The notes below the pieces were generated by a model. It worked only from the letters and a program-made list of their open reading frames with translations. It searched no databases and was not told the origin of the DNA. Positions 43,541 to 52,024 of a stretch of DNA of 64,000 nt are shown in pieces. Every line of letters starts with the position of its first letter. Position 1 is the stretch's first letter. Position numbers and translations under genes: made by a program. This DNA is from an uncultured Nitrososphaera sp. (GTDB lineage Archaea > Thermoproteota > Nitrososphaeria > Nitrososphaerales > Nitrososphaeraceae), in contig CAMLKF010000001.1 of assembly GCA_946480575.1 (NCBI GenBank), positions 1-64,000 on the forward strand, read 5' to 3'.

Positions 43541-43779
43541 AAATTTGGGTCGGTTCGTCGCGAGATCCTCATCGCTTTTGCTCAGTCTGGAGCAGCGAAA
43601 CTCACCTCATCCCCTATCTGTGTAGGACGGCGAACTAACTTAAATCTTGGCGCCAGATTGGCTTTCGAAGCATGATGCACGGATACCGCGACCTGATTTG
43701 TAAAATTGAAATCTCCTTCCAGTACGATTACCGAAATACCATCATCGTTTTAATAACATTTATTATTTTTTGAAAGCCA

Positions 43780-44424
43780 GTGGAAGATGATGGCATTGGA
43801 GAAAATCTGCCAAGCGGCTACGAAATCGGGTTTTTTATCGGAGCTGAAAGGGAATCAAGGAGCAAGGCAGCTGAGATTAGCACGCATTGTCTTGTCATAG
43901 GCAGCTCCATGATTTTCACGTATCTGTCTGCTGCGGTGGATCCCAATTCCACTTCTAGGATTGGAGCGCAGCTGGTTACCGGTATCCTGTTTCTCGGGAG
44001 AGGAATATCATCTTGAAGAGCGAGACAGACAAAAAGATTACAAACCTTACAACCGCTGCCGCGATATGATTTGCAGCGCCGATTGGCATGGCCATTGGCT
44101 TTGAATTTTTCGCAACTCTCTTGTTCATCCTTAGTTAACTAGTCGTCAGCAAAGCTAGCTATGCATATATAGCTAGATACACTTTTCTGATAGCCGGAAT
44201 CGTGTACCTGATATATGGTGTAAAAAGAACGGGAAAGGGTGCTATCCAGCAATTAGGAAGTACTGTACGCCAAGCTGAATAAGCTGGGCGTCGACATCAA
44301 CAGGCTAAAGAGGAGGGAGGCGACAGAGATGGAGCTTGAAGGATTGCTTGACGGCCTTTTGCGATTGCATGGCCGTAAGCTGATCCGGTTTGTTTCAGCA
44401 CTTATTCAAAGCAGCACCGGCTAG
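43780..44424 (+). pseudogene. Decayed MgtC/SapB family membrane protein gene
   Basis: The first frame gives EIGFFIGAERESRSKAAEIS, THCLVIGSSMIFTYLSAAVD and GAQLVTGILFLGRGIS, matching the MgtC N-terminal membrane domain (GLERE, STHCLV, VTGxGFLGAG). After 44010 the sense shifts to ILKSETDKKITNLTTAAAI, then a TGA where a Trp is expected, then FAAPIGMAIGFEFFATLLF. A further piece, VLYAKLNKLGVDINRLKRRE, ends at TAG 44422-44424. A frameshift, in-frame TGA and further shifts mark a pseudogene. Confidence 0.8.
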
Positions 44425-44702
44425 TGATCAAGCCGCTTGATGGTTGCGGACATGTCCAGTGTTACAACTGGCGGATCAGTCAGCGCAATGGCGGCAAGGA
44501 CATTATCCAGCTGCTCCAGCCTGCACTTGATGATTATTGTCGTGGCGCCGTCAGAGCGCACTAACCTTATCGATGCCTTTTCCGCTACGACGTGGCCGAA
44601 AAGCTCGATGCAACGCCTTGTTATCGAGTTAACTGCTGCATCGACGACCTGGTCGCCGTGCATTATGGTCAAGTAGCGCGTCTTTGCCCTCCTCCTGAGC
44701 AT
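44421..44702 (-). CDS. rnp2: RNase P protein component 2 (Pop5)
   Basis: 93 residues. RYLTIMHGDQVVDAAVNSIT and RCIELFGHVVAEKASIRLV form the ferredoxin-like core, and the C-terminal signature is SATIKRL (SGTIRR in relatives). Pairs with Rpp30 to activate the catalytic RNA. It follows rnp3 with a one-base overlap (TGATG), and is the last gene of the operon beginning with uS15. Confidence 0.88.
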   Translation of the reverse strand: MLRRRAKTRYLTIMHGDQVVDAAVNSITRRCIELFGHVVAEKASIRLVRSDGATTIIIKCRLEQLDNVLAAIALTDPPVVTLDMSATIKRLDH

Positions 44703-45190
44703 CAGGCAATTATCACCCTCTCCGACAGCCTTGCCTCAAGCCACTCGTTCATTTCCTGCCAGTGCCTCTCCGGCTCAATTCTGCAAATTTTTAGTATTGC
44801 GTCAAGGCACGGGCCGGAAACCATTTCATTTGTGAAATTCGCGCCACTTGACAGAATGAACTGGCAGCGCGACAAATGGCAGAATTCGTACAGCTCTTCC
44901 ACGTCTGCAAGCCACCGGGCTGCGCCGGCGCCTTCCATCTTCCTTGCCTGCGCAATCGCGACTTCAAGCCCGATCCCTTTTCTTGTTTTCTTTTTTAGCC
45001 TGTTTCTGACGTGGCGAAAGTTGCTTATAGTCAGGATGTCGGCGCGTGCCTCGTCAATGTTATTTGAAACAACAAGGTATGGGTACGTTACAGGCGCAGG
45101 TGGCGCATTTCGCAGCCGGTAAATGATGCCTTTATGGACGTTGCCGTCAAACGGTGCGCCTACCCTGCTTAACGCAAGAGTTTTGGCCAT
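44702..45190 (-). CDS. rnp3: RNase P protein component 3 (Rpp30-like)
   Basis: 162 residues, shorter than the about 210-240 of many Rpp30 proteins. The TIM-barrel strand YPYLVVSNNIDEARADILTI, then FRHVRNRLKKKTRKGIGLEV and FCHLSRCQFILSSGANFTNE match the ISSGA-type signature, and MVSGPCLDAILKIC is the final helix. Part of the barrel seems trimmed. Its coupling to Pop5 supports the call. Confidence 0.8.
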   Translation of the reverse strand: MAKTLALSRVGAPFDGNVHKGIIYRLRNAPPAPVTYPYLVVSNNIDEARADILTISNFRHVRNRLKKKTRKGIGLEVAIAQARKMEGAGAARWLADVEELYEFCHLSRCQFILSSGANFTNEMVSGPCLDAILKICRIEPERHWQEMNEWLEARLSERVIIA

Positions 45191-45228
45191 CCTTGCAGCC
45201 TGCTCGGCATCATTGCTGGCGGCAAGGT

Positions 45229-45672
45229 CTATTCGGTTGAAGAAAGGAGCCCCCTGTAGCTTTCAATGTTGCCCGAAGGCTTGTATCTCTTTATTGGCTT
45301 GAATCTTACCCGTATAGCGTCTGTTTCAGAAAGCGACACCTTGCCGTGGCATATCTTCTGCTTGTCAAGCCTGAGGTAGAGATTCCCCTTTTCGTCAGAG
45401 TATTCCCGTAGGTTGCGCGACAGCTCTGCCCTGTCGGCGCTGCTCAAAAGCGACATGATACGGAGCGCAAGATCGCCGGCCTCTTGGCTTGACATCATGG
45501 CCTTGAGCAACATGATCCTGTTCTTGTAGTAGCCCTTAGAATAAGAGCTGGAAAACCTGTCGGCAGGCACGGACAGCGCTTTCTCAACGAAATGGAGCAC
45601 TCTGCCCTCATCTTCCGTGGCATGGAGCACAAGGCTTATTTCGGCTCCAGAAAATTTTGGCTCGTCAGGCAT
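45229..45672 (-). CDS. Archaeal RNA-binding protein (COG1325-like)
   Basis: 147 residues. LHATEDEGRVLHFVEKALSV, SKGYYKNRIMLLKAMMSSQE and SDEKGNLYLRLDKQKICHGK match COG1325, an archaeal family predicted to bind RNA and often next to RNase P or exosome genes. It lies between eS1 and Rpp30, as in that conserved context. The final 20 residues are basic. Confidence 0.8.
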   Translation of the reverse strand: MPDEPKFSGAEISLVLHATEDEGRVLHFVEKALSVPADRFSSSYSKGYYKNRIMLLKAMMSSQEAGDLALRIMSLLSSADRAELSRNLREYSDEKGNLYLRLDKQKICHGKVSLSETDAIRVRFKPIKRYKPSGNIESYRGLLSSTE

Positions 45673-45709
45673 CTTGTGAAGAATAAGGAGAAAATATCCA
45701 ACTAAAAAG

Positions 45710-46420
45710 TTATTGTGAGGGGGCTGCTGGCGTAGCAGCTGTTGATTCTACCGGCTTGGCCTCTTCCACAGCCCTTGACTCTGGGGTGGAGATCAGCTTC
45801 GTCTTTTTGATTCCAAGATGGCGCATCAAAGCTATCTTTCTTGCCTCATTCAGTATCTCGGCGCCAAGCTTGCTGTTCGTCTCCCTCGGGGTGTCCTCGC
45901 CGTTGGTTCCAGTCACTTCTTGGACAAATTGGTCAACCGTCAGCTGTGGGATCCTCTCTGAAAGCATCTTGTGGGCCACCATCCTGATCTCGTGCTTCTT
46001 TGAGGAGTTGACCCTCCTATGGGTGAACGCCACGACGACGACCCTAAAGGTATGGCCGTCCATTGTGGTATAGTCGTGCGTGTACGTTATCATCGAGCTT
46101 CCCCTCCGGATAAGGCTGCGGAGGAACTCCTTAGCATATTCATGGCCCTTGAAAATCGTGCCTGCAGTCCCGTCGACTATCTTGTCTATCTGGATGAATA
46201 TCTTGATCTGGTGCTGGTCCATGCTCTGGTCTGGGTTGCCCTTCATCATGTCATGTAACGTGTTTTCAATAGTGCGTCCTTTAGCCTGATCAGCGTCTGT
46301 AATCGGAACATAGTTCACAGGCACCTGCGGCTCAAATCCAGAGGGCTTGTTGACGATTACCCACTGCTTGTCCCGCCACTTGTCCCGCATCCTCCCTCCT
46401 TTCTTCGCTCCTTTAACCAT
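45710..46420 (-). CDS. rps3ae: 30S ribosomal protein eS1 (S3Ae)
   Basis: 236 residues. KDKQWVIVNKPSGFEP-like N-terminus, FEQHQIKIFIQID-like core (QHQIKIFIQIDKIVDGTAGT), RSLIRRGSSMITYTHDYTTM and the RRVNSSKKHEIRMVAHKML block are typical of archaeal eS1. The final 25 residues are low-complexity (PVESTAATPAAPSQ). Starts 46 bases after serS on the same strand. Confidence 0.95.
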   Translation of the reverse strand: MVKGAKKGGRMRDKWRDKQWVIVNKPSGFEPQVPVNYVPITDADQAKGRTIENTLHDMMKGNPDQSMDQHQIKIFIQIDKIVDGTAGTIFKGHEYAKEFLRSLIRRGSSMITYTHDYTTMDGHTFRVVVVAFTHRRVNSSKKHEIRMVAHKMLSERIPQLTVDQFVQEVTGTNGEDTPRETNSKLGAEILNEARKIALMRHLGIKKTKLISTPESRAVEEAKPVESTAATPAAPSQ

Positions 46421-46466
46421 TAAAGTTCAGACGTCTTTGTGAGGAAGATATAATATATATTGTGCG

Positions 46467-47747
46467 TCAATTGCAGGCCTTTAGCTCCTTTATCCCGCTC
46501 ATATACTTTTGGAGCACTTCGGGCACCTCTACAGTTCCGTTTGCCGTCTGGTAGTTCTCCAGTATCGCTACAAGCGTTCGCTCCGTGGCCACCAGCGTGC
46601 TATTGAGCGTATGCGCAAGTCTAGTCTCTTCGTTTGTCCTGTCCCGGAACCTGACCCCGAGCCTGCGCGCCTGGTAGTCAAGGCAGTTTGAGCAAGAGAC
46701 GATCTCGCGGTACGCGTTCTGGCCAGCCATCCAAGCTTCAATGTCGTACGTCTTGGCAGATATCTTGCCAGTATCGCCGGATGAGAGCAGCATTACGCGA
46801 TAGGGGATGCCCAGCTTGGCAAAGAACTCCTCTGCAAGCACAAGCATCCTTTCGTGTTCCTTCGATGAATCTTCAGGACGGCAGTAGACAAACTGTTCGA
46901 CCTTTTCAAACTGGTGCACGCGAAATATTCCCTTCATGTCCTTGCCATGCGCGCCGGCCTCCTTGCGAAAGCAAGAGCTAAAGCCGGCGTACTTTATTGG
47001 CAGCTTTTTGCCCTCGAGGATTTCGTTCATGTGCATGCTCGCTATTGCGTGTTCGGACGTCCCTATCATGTAGAGGTCCTCATCCTCTATCTTGTAAATG
47101 ACGTCCTGAAAGTCCCCCAGAATGACGGCGCCAGACATCGGCTCCTTCCTAATCAGGTATGGCGGCTGCACTAGCGAATACCCGCGCTCTGAGAGAAAGT
47201 CAAGCGCAAACTGCACAAGCGCCTGGTTCATTTTTACAAGCTCGTTTTTCAAAAAGTAAAACCGGGCGCCGGATATTTTCACCGCTCTTTCAATGTCGAT
47301 AAGGTCAAGCGCAGTGGCGATATCTACATGGTCCTTGGGCTTAAAATCGAACCTGCGTGGAGTGCCGCTCTGGCGGACTATCACGTTGCTCTTTTCGTCC
47401 TTGCCCACTGGCACAGACTCGTGGAGCATGTTTGGCAAGAGCATGATTTGATGCCTGAACTGTTCTTCTACCTTTGTCATCTCTTCCTCCGCCTTGCCAA
47501 GGCGGCTGCTTATCTCCTTCATCTGGTTCAGCTCCGAAGAAGTGTCCTGCTTGGCCTTTTTCTTGCCTGCAATGGCTTCAGAGAGTACGTTCTTTTTCTG
47601 CCTCAATTCCTGCGTCTCTACTATCAGCTCCCGCCGGCGCCTGTCAAGGCCCACAAGACTGTCAAGTGGAAAATCTGCCATATTGCGTTTTTCAAGCATT
47701 TCCCGCACTGCCTGCGGGTTTTCCTTCAAAAGTCGCGGGTCGAGCAT
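46467..47747 (-). CDS. serS: Seryl-tRNA synthetase
   Basis: Class IIa synthetase (426 residues) charging tRNA-Ser. The N-terminal arm is the usual coiled coil (LDRRRRELIVETQELRQKKN). Motif 2 is FRKEAGAHGKDMKGIFRVHQ and motif 3 is TLNSTLVATERTLVAILENY. It is the common type, not the rare methanogen form. Overlaps the Pcc1-like gene by one base. Confidence 0.96.
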   Translation of the reverse strand: MLDPRLLKENPQAVREMLEKRNMADFPLDSLVGLDRRRRELIVETQELRQKKNVLSEAIAGKKKAKQDTSSELNQMKEISSRLGKAEEEMTKVEEQFRHQIMLLPNMLHESVPVGKDEKSNVIVRQSGTPRRFDFKPKDHVDIATALDLIDIERAVKISGARFYFLKNELVKMNQALVQFALDFLSERGYSLVQPPYLIRKEPMSGAVILGDFQDVIYKIEDEDLYMIGTSEHAIASMHMNEILEGKKLPIKYAGFSSCFRKEAGAHGKDMKGIFRVHQFEKVEQFVYCRPEDSSKEHERMLVLAEEFFAKLGIPYRVMLLSSGDTGKISAKTYDIEAWMAGQNAYREIVSCSNCLDYQARRLGVRFRDRTNEETRLAHTLNSTLVATERTLVAILENYQTANGTVEVPEVLQKYMSGIKELKACN

Positions 47748-48013
47748 TAGCCAGCCATCACTTTCTTGGCTACCGATATGTGTTCCAACACTTCGTCAAG
47801 TGTGCTCAGAATGGATGCAGCCGGGACGTTTCTGCCGGTCAGCTCTATGGCAAGCGTAGAAGCTCTTGAAAACATCCTCATTGAAAGCTCTTTTGGAAAG
47901 TTAACATTATCTGGTATTAATGCCTTCATAGCCGCTTTTGCTTCTGAGCCGCTTGAAAACGGAATGGTGACTGATATTCCAATGTCAGGATGTCGTTGCA
48001 AATTTTGGGTCAC
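47747..48013 (-). CDS. KEOPS complex subunit Pcc1-like protein
   Basis: 88 residues. SVTIPFSSGSEAKAAMKALI, VNFPKELSMRMFSRASTLAI and SILSTLDEVLEHISVAKKVM have the Pcc1 pattern, a small alpha/beta protein that dimerises and holds Kae1 in the complex making t6A37 in tRNA. It overlaps the RecJ-like gene by 29 bases and serS by one base. Confidence 0.8.
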   Translation of the reverse strand: MTQNLQRHPDIGISVTIPFSSGSEAKAAMKALIPDNVNFPKELSMRMFSRASTLAIELTGRNVPAASILSTLDEVLEHISVAKKVMAG

Positions 48014-49418
48014 CTGTAGCTGCCCTCACACCCGCCATGAAATCTTCAAGAGCAGAAGAAGGGATCCTGCAGCCGGCTGCGCCCGAATGGCCCCCGCCGG
48101 CGCCCTTGAAAGTCTGGGCGCAGTAGCGCATTATGAGACCTAGGTTGGCCTGTGACGTGCTGCCAAGGGCTTTTCTTGACGAGAATTTGTAGGTGCCGTC
48201 CTTTGTGAGCGTCCGTACGAAAAGAAGCCGGCCGCCGAGCGAGGGCGAGCCACTGAGGAGCGACGACACCGCCCCGAGCATGTCCTCTGCCACAAGCCCG
48301 TCGCCGTTGACAAAAACGTTCCTGCCGTCGTCAACGAGCCTCCACTTGTCAGCGAAAATGGTTGAAATATAGTTGCGGAGCGTCGTCCTGTAGGTGCTTA
48401 CTATTTCTTCGCCGGCGCTCAGCATGTCGTTTCTGTCGCCCATGCATATCGCAATGCCTACGCCTGCCCTGCCTATCCTGCCGCAGGCATTGAGCATCGT
48501 AGAAAACTCTCTTGCATCCCTCAGTTGGCTCCGCTTGTCCTCCCCTGACAGTGTATAGACGTAGCCTATCAGATCGTCTATGATACGAGTGGCCGCCTTG
48601 CTCGATCTTGCCACGAACTTGGCTATTGCATCAAGAATGGCGCTCTTTTCTTCCTGCGAAAACTCAGCCAGAACTCGCCAGCGCCCGTCCTCTTTTAGCT
48701 TTATCCCGGCGTTCTTAAGCAGGGCATGGCACCCCTCCCTGTTCCATGTCAGGCCATCGATGTATGGGAACGAAGTATACGCAAGCGCCTCGTGCAATGG
48801 TCGTGTTTCGCGCCCCGTCAGCATGATGTCGAGCTCAACATTTATAAGCCCAAGCGACTGGGCGGTTTTCAGTATCTCTGAATTCAGCCCCGTGAATGAT
48901 CTTTTATCGCCTTGGTCCTGTCTGTCTGCGACTGCGGAAACGACTGCAACGCACGATAGGTCACGGTTCTTTTTGTCAAGGGCGCTTGCTGTCATGTAAG
49001 CCATGCCCCCGGCCGGCACCTCCCTGCCGCCGTCAACTCCATACTTCCACGCATTGAGTATCTGGCCGTCGTCGTCTGTCAGCATCTCCTGCTCAGGTAT
49101 CTGGTGGTGGTCGATTACCGCCCACCTGTCACCAAGAGCCTTGCGCAAATCGGATGCCCATCCACCGCCGAGGTCAGTAATGACGTAAAAGTCACGGTTT
49201 TCGATCCTCATCCTCTCGATGATGCCCGTGTTCATATCAGAGACAGCCCTAATGCTGTACCTTGCGCCAAGGCGCGCAAGCGCAGTAGCGATTATACTGC
49301 CCGATGTTATCCCGTCAGCGTCAATGTGGGTAATGACTGCTATCTCACTGCCGTTCTCTATGGCTGACCGGAGTTTTTCGCAAAAAGGTTTGAGAGCTTC
49401 TGCGAGCTTTATGCTCAT
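47985..49418 (-). CDS. DHH family phosphoesterase / RecJ-like exonuclease
   Basis: 477 residues. The DHH domain has HIDADG (31-36), ITDLGGGWASDLRKAL and VIDHHQIPEQEML; the DHHA1 domain ends in GAGGGHSGAAGCRIP. Such proteins are single-strand exonucleases in archaea, some associated with GINS in the replication complex or acting on RNA. Here it sits in an operon of tRNA and ribosome genes, directly after uS15, so an RNA role is possible but not shown. Confidence 0.9.
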   Translation of the reverse strand: MSIKLAEALKPFCEKLRSAIENGSEIAVITHIDADGITSGSIIATALARLGARYSIRAVSDMNTGIIERMRIENRDFYVITDLGGGWASDLRKALGDRWAVIDHHQIPEQEMLTDDDGQILNAWKYGVDGGREVPAGGMAYMTASALDKKNRDLSCVAVVSAVADRQDQGDKRSFTGLNSEILKTAQSLGLINVELDIMLTGRETRPLHEALAYTSFPYIDGLTWNREGCHALLKNAGIKLKEDGRWRVLAEFSQEEKSAILDAIAKFVARSSKAATRIIDDLIGYVYTLSGEDKRSQLRDAREFSTMLNACGRIGRAGVGIAICMGDRNDMLSAGEEIVSTYRTTLRNYISTIFADKWRLVDDGRNVFVNGDGLVAEDMLGAVSSLLSGSPSLGGRLLFVRTLTKDGTYKFSSRKALGSTSQANLGLIMRYCAQTFKGAGGGHSGAAGCRIPSSALEDFMAGVRAATGDPKFATTS

Positions 49419-49423
49419 ACTTA

Positions 49424-49873
49424 CTACTCTAGCTGAGCAATTACGGCTGCGTATTTCCAGTTCTGCGGAAGCTTGCCAACATGCTTGTAGTATTTTGAGA
49501 GCCTATGTATCTTGGCCTCTACAAGCTCGAGCGAGCGGACATTTCTGTGGTCGCTGTTGTGAACCTTAAGGTGCCTTTGAAGTCCAATAGCCTTCTTGAC
49601 TAGCTTGTCGAGATCCTCAGGCATTTCTGGCTTGATGTTGTTCTCAGCCAGCACTTCCGTGATGCTCTTGCCAACAACCGGCTTGAGGAGCGGTATTGCG
49701 TGCTCGTCTCTGAGCTTTAGGCCAATTTCGCTTGGGCTCAGGCCGTCCTTTGAAAGCTTGACAACAAGGGATGAGATCTGTTCCGGGCTCTGGTTCAGCC
49801 AAGAGGGTGGACTCTTTGATGTAGGACGGATTGAATGAGACTTGCCATGAGTGTGAACGTGAATACGAGCCAT
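49424..49873 (-). CDS. rps15: 30S ribosomal protein uS15
   Basis: 149 residues of archaeal-eukaryotic type (MARIHVHTHGKSHSIRPTSK, then SPSEIGLKLRDEHAIPLLKP). HNSDHRNVRSLELVEAKIHR is the conserved rRNA-binding end. First gene of the minus-strand operon; a TATA-like element (ATTTAAG on the minus strand near 49899-49907) lies about 30 bases upstream. Confidence 0.96.
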   Translation of the reverse strand: MARIHVHTHGKSHSIRPTSKSPPSWLNQSPEQISSLVVKLSKDGLSPSEIGLKLRDEHAIPLLKPVVGKSITEVLAENNIKPEMPEDLDKLVKKAIGLQRHLKVHNSDHRNVRSLELVEAKIHRLSKYYKHVGKLPQNWKYAAVIAQLE

Positions 49874-49931
49874 ATAGGACGGGTATGAACAATCAATCCC
49901 TTAAATATCATTCGCCAGGCAAGAGCAATGC

Positions 49932-50064
49932 TATGCAGCATGCGGTAACGATAATGCTCTCGGCCATAAACAGGCTTTTTCAAGCCTGTAAGAGTAAGGC
50001 TACTTCAGCTTCCTACAAAAAGGCTATACGTCAGTTTGAATTACTTCAACAAAATGTGGAATAA
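49932..50064 (+). CDS. Possible small basic protein
   Basis: The frame from ATG 49932 reads MQHAVTIMLSAINRLFQACK and then SYKKAIRQFELLQQNVE (43 residues). It is an amphipathic helical pattern, but the upstream part overlaps the uS15 promoter. No family. Low support. Confidence 0.25.
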
Positions 50065-50114
50065 AGCGTTTACAATATTTTAATCATATATAATGTAGGT
50101 ACTTGCTAGCCTCG

Positions 50115-50246
50115 ATGTCCTCAAGTGAACTACTCATTTGCAAAATGTGTGGAAAAGAGTTTCCCACCCTGGATGACCTTAGAGAGCATATGGAACTGGA
50201 ACGAAAGGAGCAAGTACTTCGAAACAAAGGCTATGATGATGGCTAA
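50115..50246 (+). CDS. C2H2-like zinc-finger microprotein, 43 residues
   Basis: ATG 50115 to TAA 50244-50246. LICKMCGKEFPTLDDLREHM is a C2H2-type finger start (CxxC, then F and L and H at the usual spacing); the second histidine is replaced by ELER. The C-terminus is charged. A single finger of this kind is usual in thaumarchaeal microproteins. Too short for most gene callers. Confidence 0.65.
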   Translation: MSSSELLICKMCGKEFPTLDDLREHMELERKEQVLRNKGYDDG

Positions 50247-50570
50247 TCTGTCTTGAGTATTGTTTTACCGTAATTTGGTGGGTGATATATCGAGCCAAGG
50301 TCTTGGTTCGAACTCCTTCATAAAATGAAAGAGGATGCCGCAGATAAAGCGTCTTATTGCATTACACTGAAACATTGATAACCTAAGCCTTAAAGTTCTT
50401 GTCTAATAATTATTCCAAAAACGTAAAATTATGCAAAGGTGGCGGCCATACTTTTTGCTATTTAGAAGCCAAGATGATAAGAAAGGAGGCTGTCCGAGCT
50501 GCTATAGATTGTTAGACTCAACGCCCCTGGGACCCCACCGTATAAATAGGCATTTTGTCAGTCAGTCGAT
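50247..50570. other. Intergenic region without a recognised gene
   Basis: About 320 bases, AT-rich, no open frame above 30 codons of coding type. A T-loop-like GGTTCGAACTCC occurs near 50305-50316, but neither flank pairs as a tRNA T stem and no acceptor arm is seen. Confidence 0.4.
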
Positions 50571-50588
50571 GTGAAATCGCATATATAT

Positions 50589-50891
50589 ATGCGGTCGAAG
50601 TATAAGAACCATAGAAGCAGAACCGAAATCGCTGCGCAAATCTTGCAAGCAGCAAATGGCCACGATGAAATAACCAAAACCAAGATAATGTACAAGGCAT
50701 TTCTCACATACGCACAGCTACAGGAATACCTCGCAATTTTGATACAAAATGGACTTTTAGAATATTTGAGTGGAACAAAAAGTTACAAGACTACTGAAAA
50801 AGGCTTGAGGTTTCTAAAGATTTATGAAAAAATGGAGGAAGAACTAACGATGATAGATACGAAATTGCCTGAAGGGCAGAATAATAAATGA
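50589..50891 (+). CDS. Archaeal winged-helix protein (ArnR1-like)
   Basis: 100 residues from ATG 50589 (GTG 50571 possible). RSRTEIAAQILQAANGHDEI, then TKTKIMYKAFLTYAQLQEYL and AILIQNGLLEYLSGTKSYKT plus TEKGLRFLKIYEKM form a typical archaeal single-domain winged helix, common in thaumarchaeal genomes. A DNA-binding regulator; target unknown. Confidence 0.85.
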   Translation: MRSKYKNHRSRTEIAAQILQAANGHDEITKTKIMYKAFLTYAQLQEYLAILIQNGLLEYLSGTKSYKTTEKGLRFLKIYEKMEEELTMIDTKLPEGQNNK

Positions 50892-51020
50892 ATATAATAA
50901 TGGGCGCCGATGGGCCGCCCACTATTTTTTGCACGTGTCCTCCAGCCGCAAGGCAAGCACATTCGAGGGGGAGGAAGCCCTAGCAATTTCCTGAAACATT
51001 TTGAGTAAGTAGCTCTAGCC

Positions 51021-51430
51021 ATGCGACTAATAGCTCCAGCACCCAGCAGAGAGTTGTTTGAAGATATGGTAAGAAGGCTAGAGAAGATAGACCAAGAGCC
51101 TCGTGCTGGCGTCCTGATAAGTCACCTTTTCATTGAGTATTACCTCGATTGGATAGTCCGTAAGAAGGTAGGAAAATCTGAAAAGGCAATAGAGGAGTTA
51201 ATGTTCAAGAAAAAACTTGTCTTGACAGGTTGTAAGAATATTCTGTCTACCAAACTACTGTATAGCTAGATTTGGTAAATAAGATCCATAACCATTTCGC
51301 TCATAACATCCACATTGAGTCAGAATATTTCGATAAAGAATTTGGCCAACTCCTACAATGTTTCCATGAGTACAATCATCTAGCCCGTCCCAATAACAAT
51401 CTAGCTTTTTATTATACTTGCAGCAAATAA
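51021..51430 (+). pseudogene. Broken HEPN/MtlR-like gene
   Basis: The first frame reads MVRRLEKIDQEPRAGVLIS, HLFIEYYLDWIVRKKVGKSE and ends KLLYS at a TAG (51267-51269). The sense continues in another frame as LDLVNKIHNHFAHNIHIESE, YFDKEFGQLLQCFHEYNH, to TAA 51428-51430. HNHFAHN recalls the RxxxxH-type site of HEPN RNases, with the first Arg lost. One frameshift separates the halves. A long (AAT)n tract follows. The intact family includes mannitol-repressor-like and toxin-like HEPN proteins. Confidence 0.6.
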
Positions 51431-51625
51431 TAATAATAATAAAGATACTGCTTCAAACGCCATAATATTAAGAGATTTCTGATGGACCAGTAGGCAAAAG
51501 CAACAAGGAGGGCCTAACTGAACAAAGGGAAACTCCAAATTTTAACCTTCAGCCTATTTAACCTATACAAAAGATCGATTGTGTGAACGGGAGAGCGATT
51601 TGAGCTCTTTACTTCATAACGAGGA
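51431..51625. other. AT-rich intergenic DNA with an AAT microsatellite
   Basis: Starts with a run of AAT/TAA units at about 51427-51443. No gene seen. Confidence 0.4.
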
Positions 51626-52024
51626 TTAGGATACAATGTCAGGCCCTTTAGTAAGACCGTTCTCATGGCAGATCTTTGCCATTGATAGGTGGCGTTCATA
51701 GTCTCGCTCTGACAACCGGAAGGATACGATTCTAACCCTTCTATCCTTCTTTTTCTCCTCCTCCTCCTCCTGCTGCTTCTCCATCATCGTCATTGTTACG
51801 TTTTCTTGATTGTGATTTGTGTTAATGATGGCGTATATGGGTGGAGAAGAAGAGGAGAGGGATATTGTAGCGACATCATCATCATCATCATCAACAGAAA
51901 TGATGATTTCTTCTCCATCAGCACCTTCGTCAGAAAGAAGCTGGAATGGCGGCGACGGCGGCTGCTGCTTATTTTGTCGTTCATGGTCATGATGCTGCTG
52001 CTTCCGGTGTGGGTCCTGAGCCAT
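51626..52024 (-). CDS. Low-complexity protein with a possible ribbon-helix-helix end
   Basis: 132 residues from ATG 52024. The C-terminal 37 (RRVRIVSFRLSERDYERHLS, MAKICHENGLTKG) look like a short RHH DNA-binding segment. The rest is disordered: His/Gln-rich start, runs of D (from CAT repeats near 51876-51896), S, M and E. The runs come from expanded trinucleotides. It may be a true thaumarchaeal RHH protein with an unusually repeat-rich N-terminus, or a partly non-coding frame. Confidence 0.45.
   Translation of the reverse strand: MAQDPHRKQQHHDHERQNKQQPPSPPFQLLSDEGADGEEIIISVDDDDDDVATISLSSSSPPIYAIINTNHNQENVTMTMMEKQQEEEEEKKKDRRVRIVSFRLSERDYERHLSMAKICHENGLTKGPDIVS

Noticed and set aside
50300..50320. 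Possible tRNA fragment (GGTTCGAACTCC)
   Set aside because: The bases on either side do not pair as a T stem, and there is no acceptor, D or anticodon arm.
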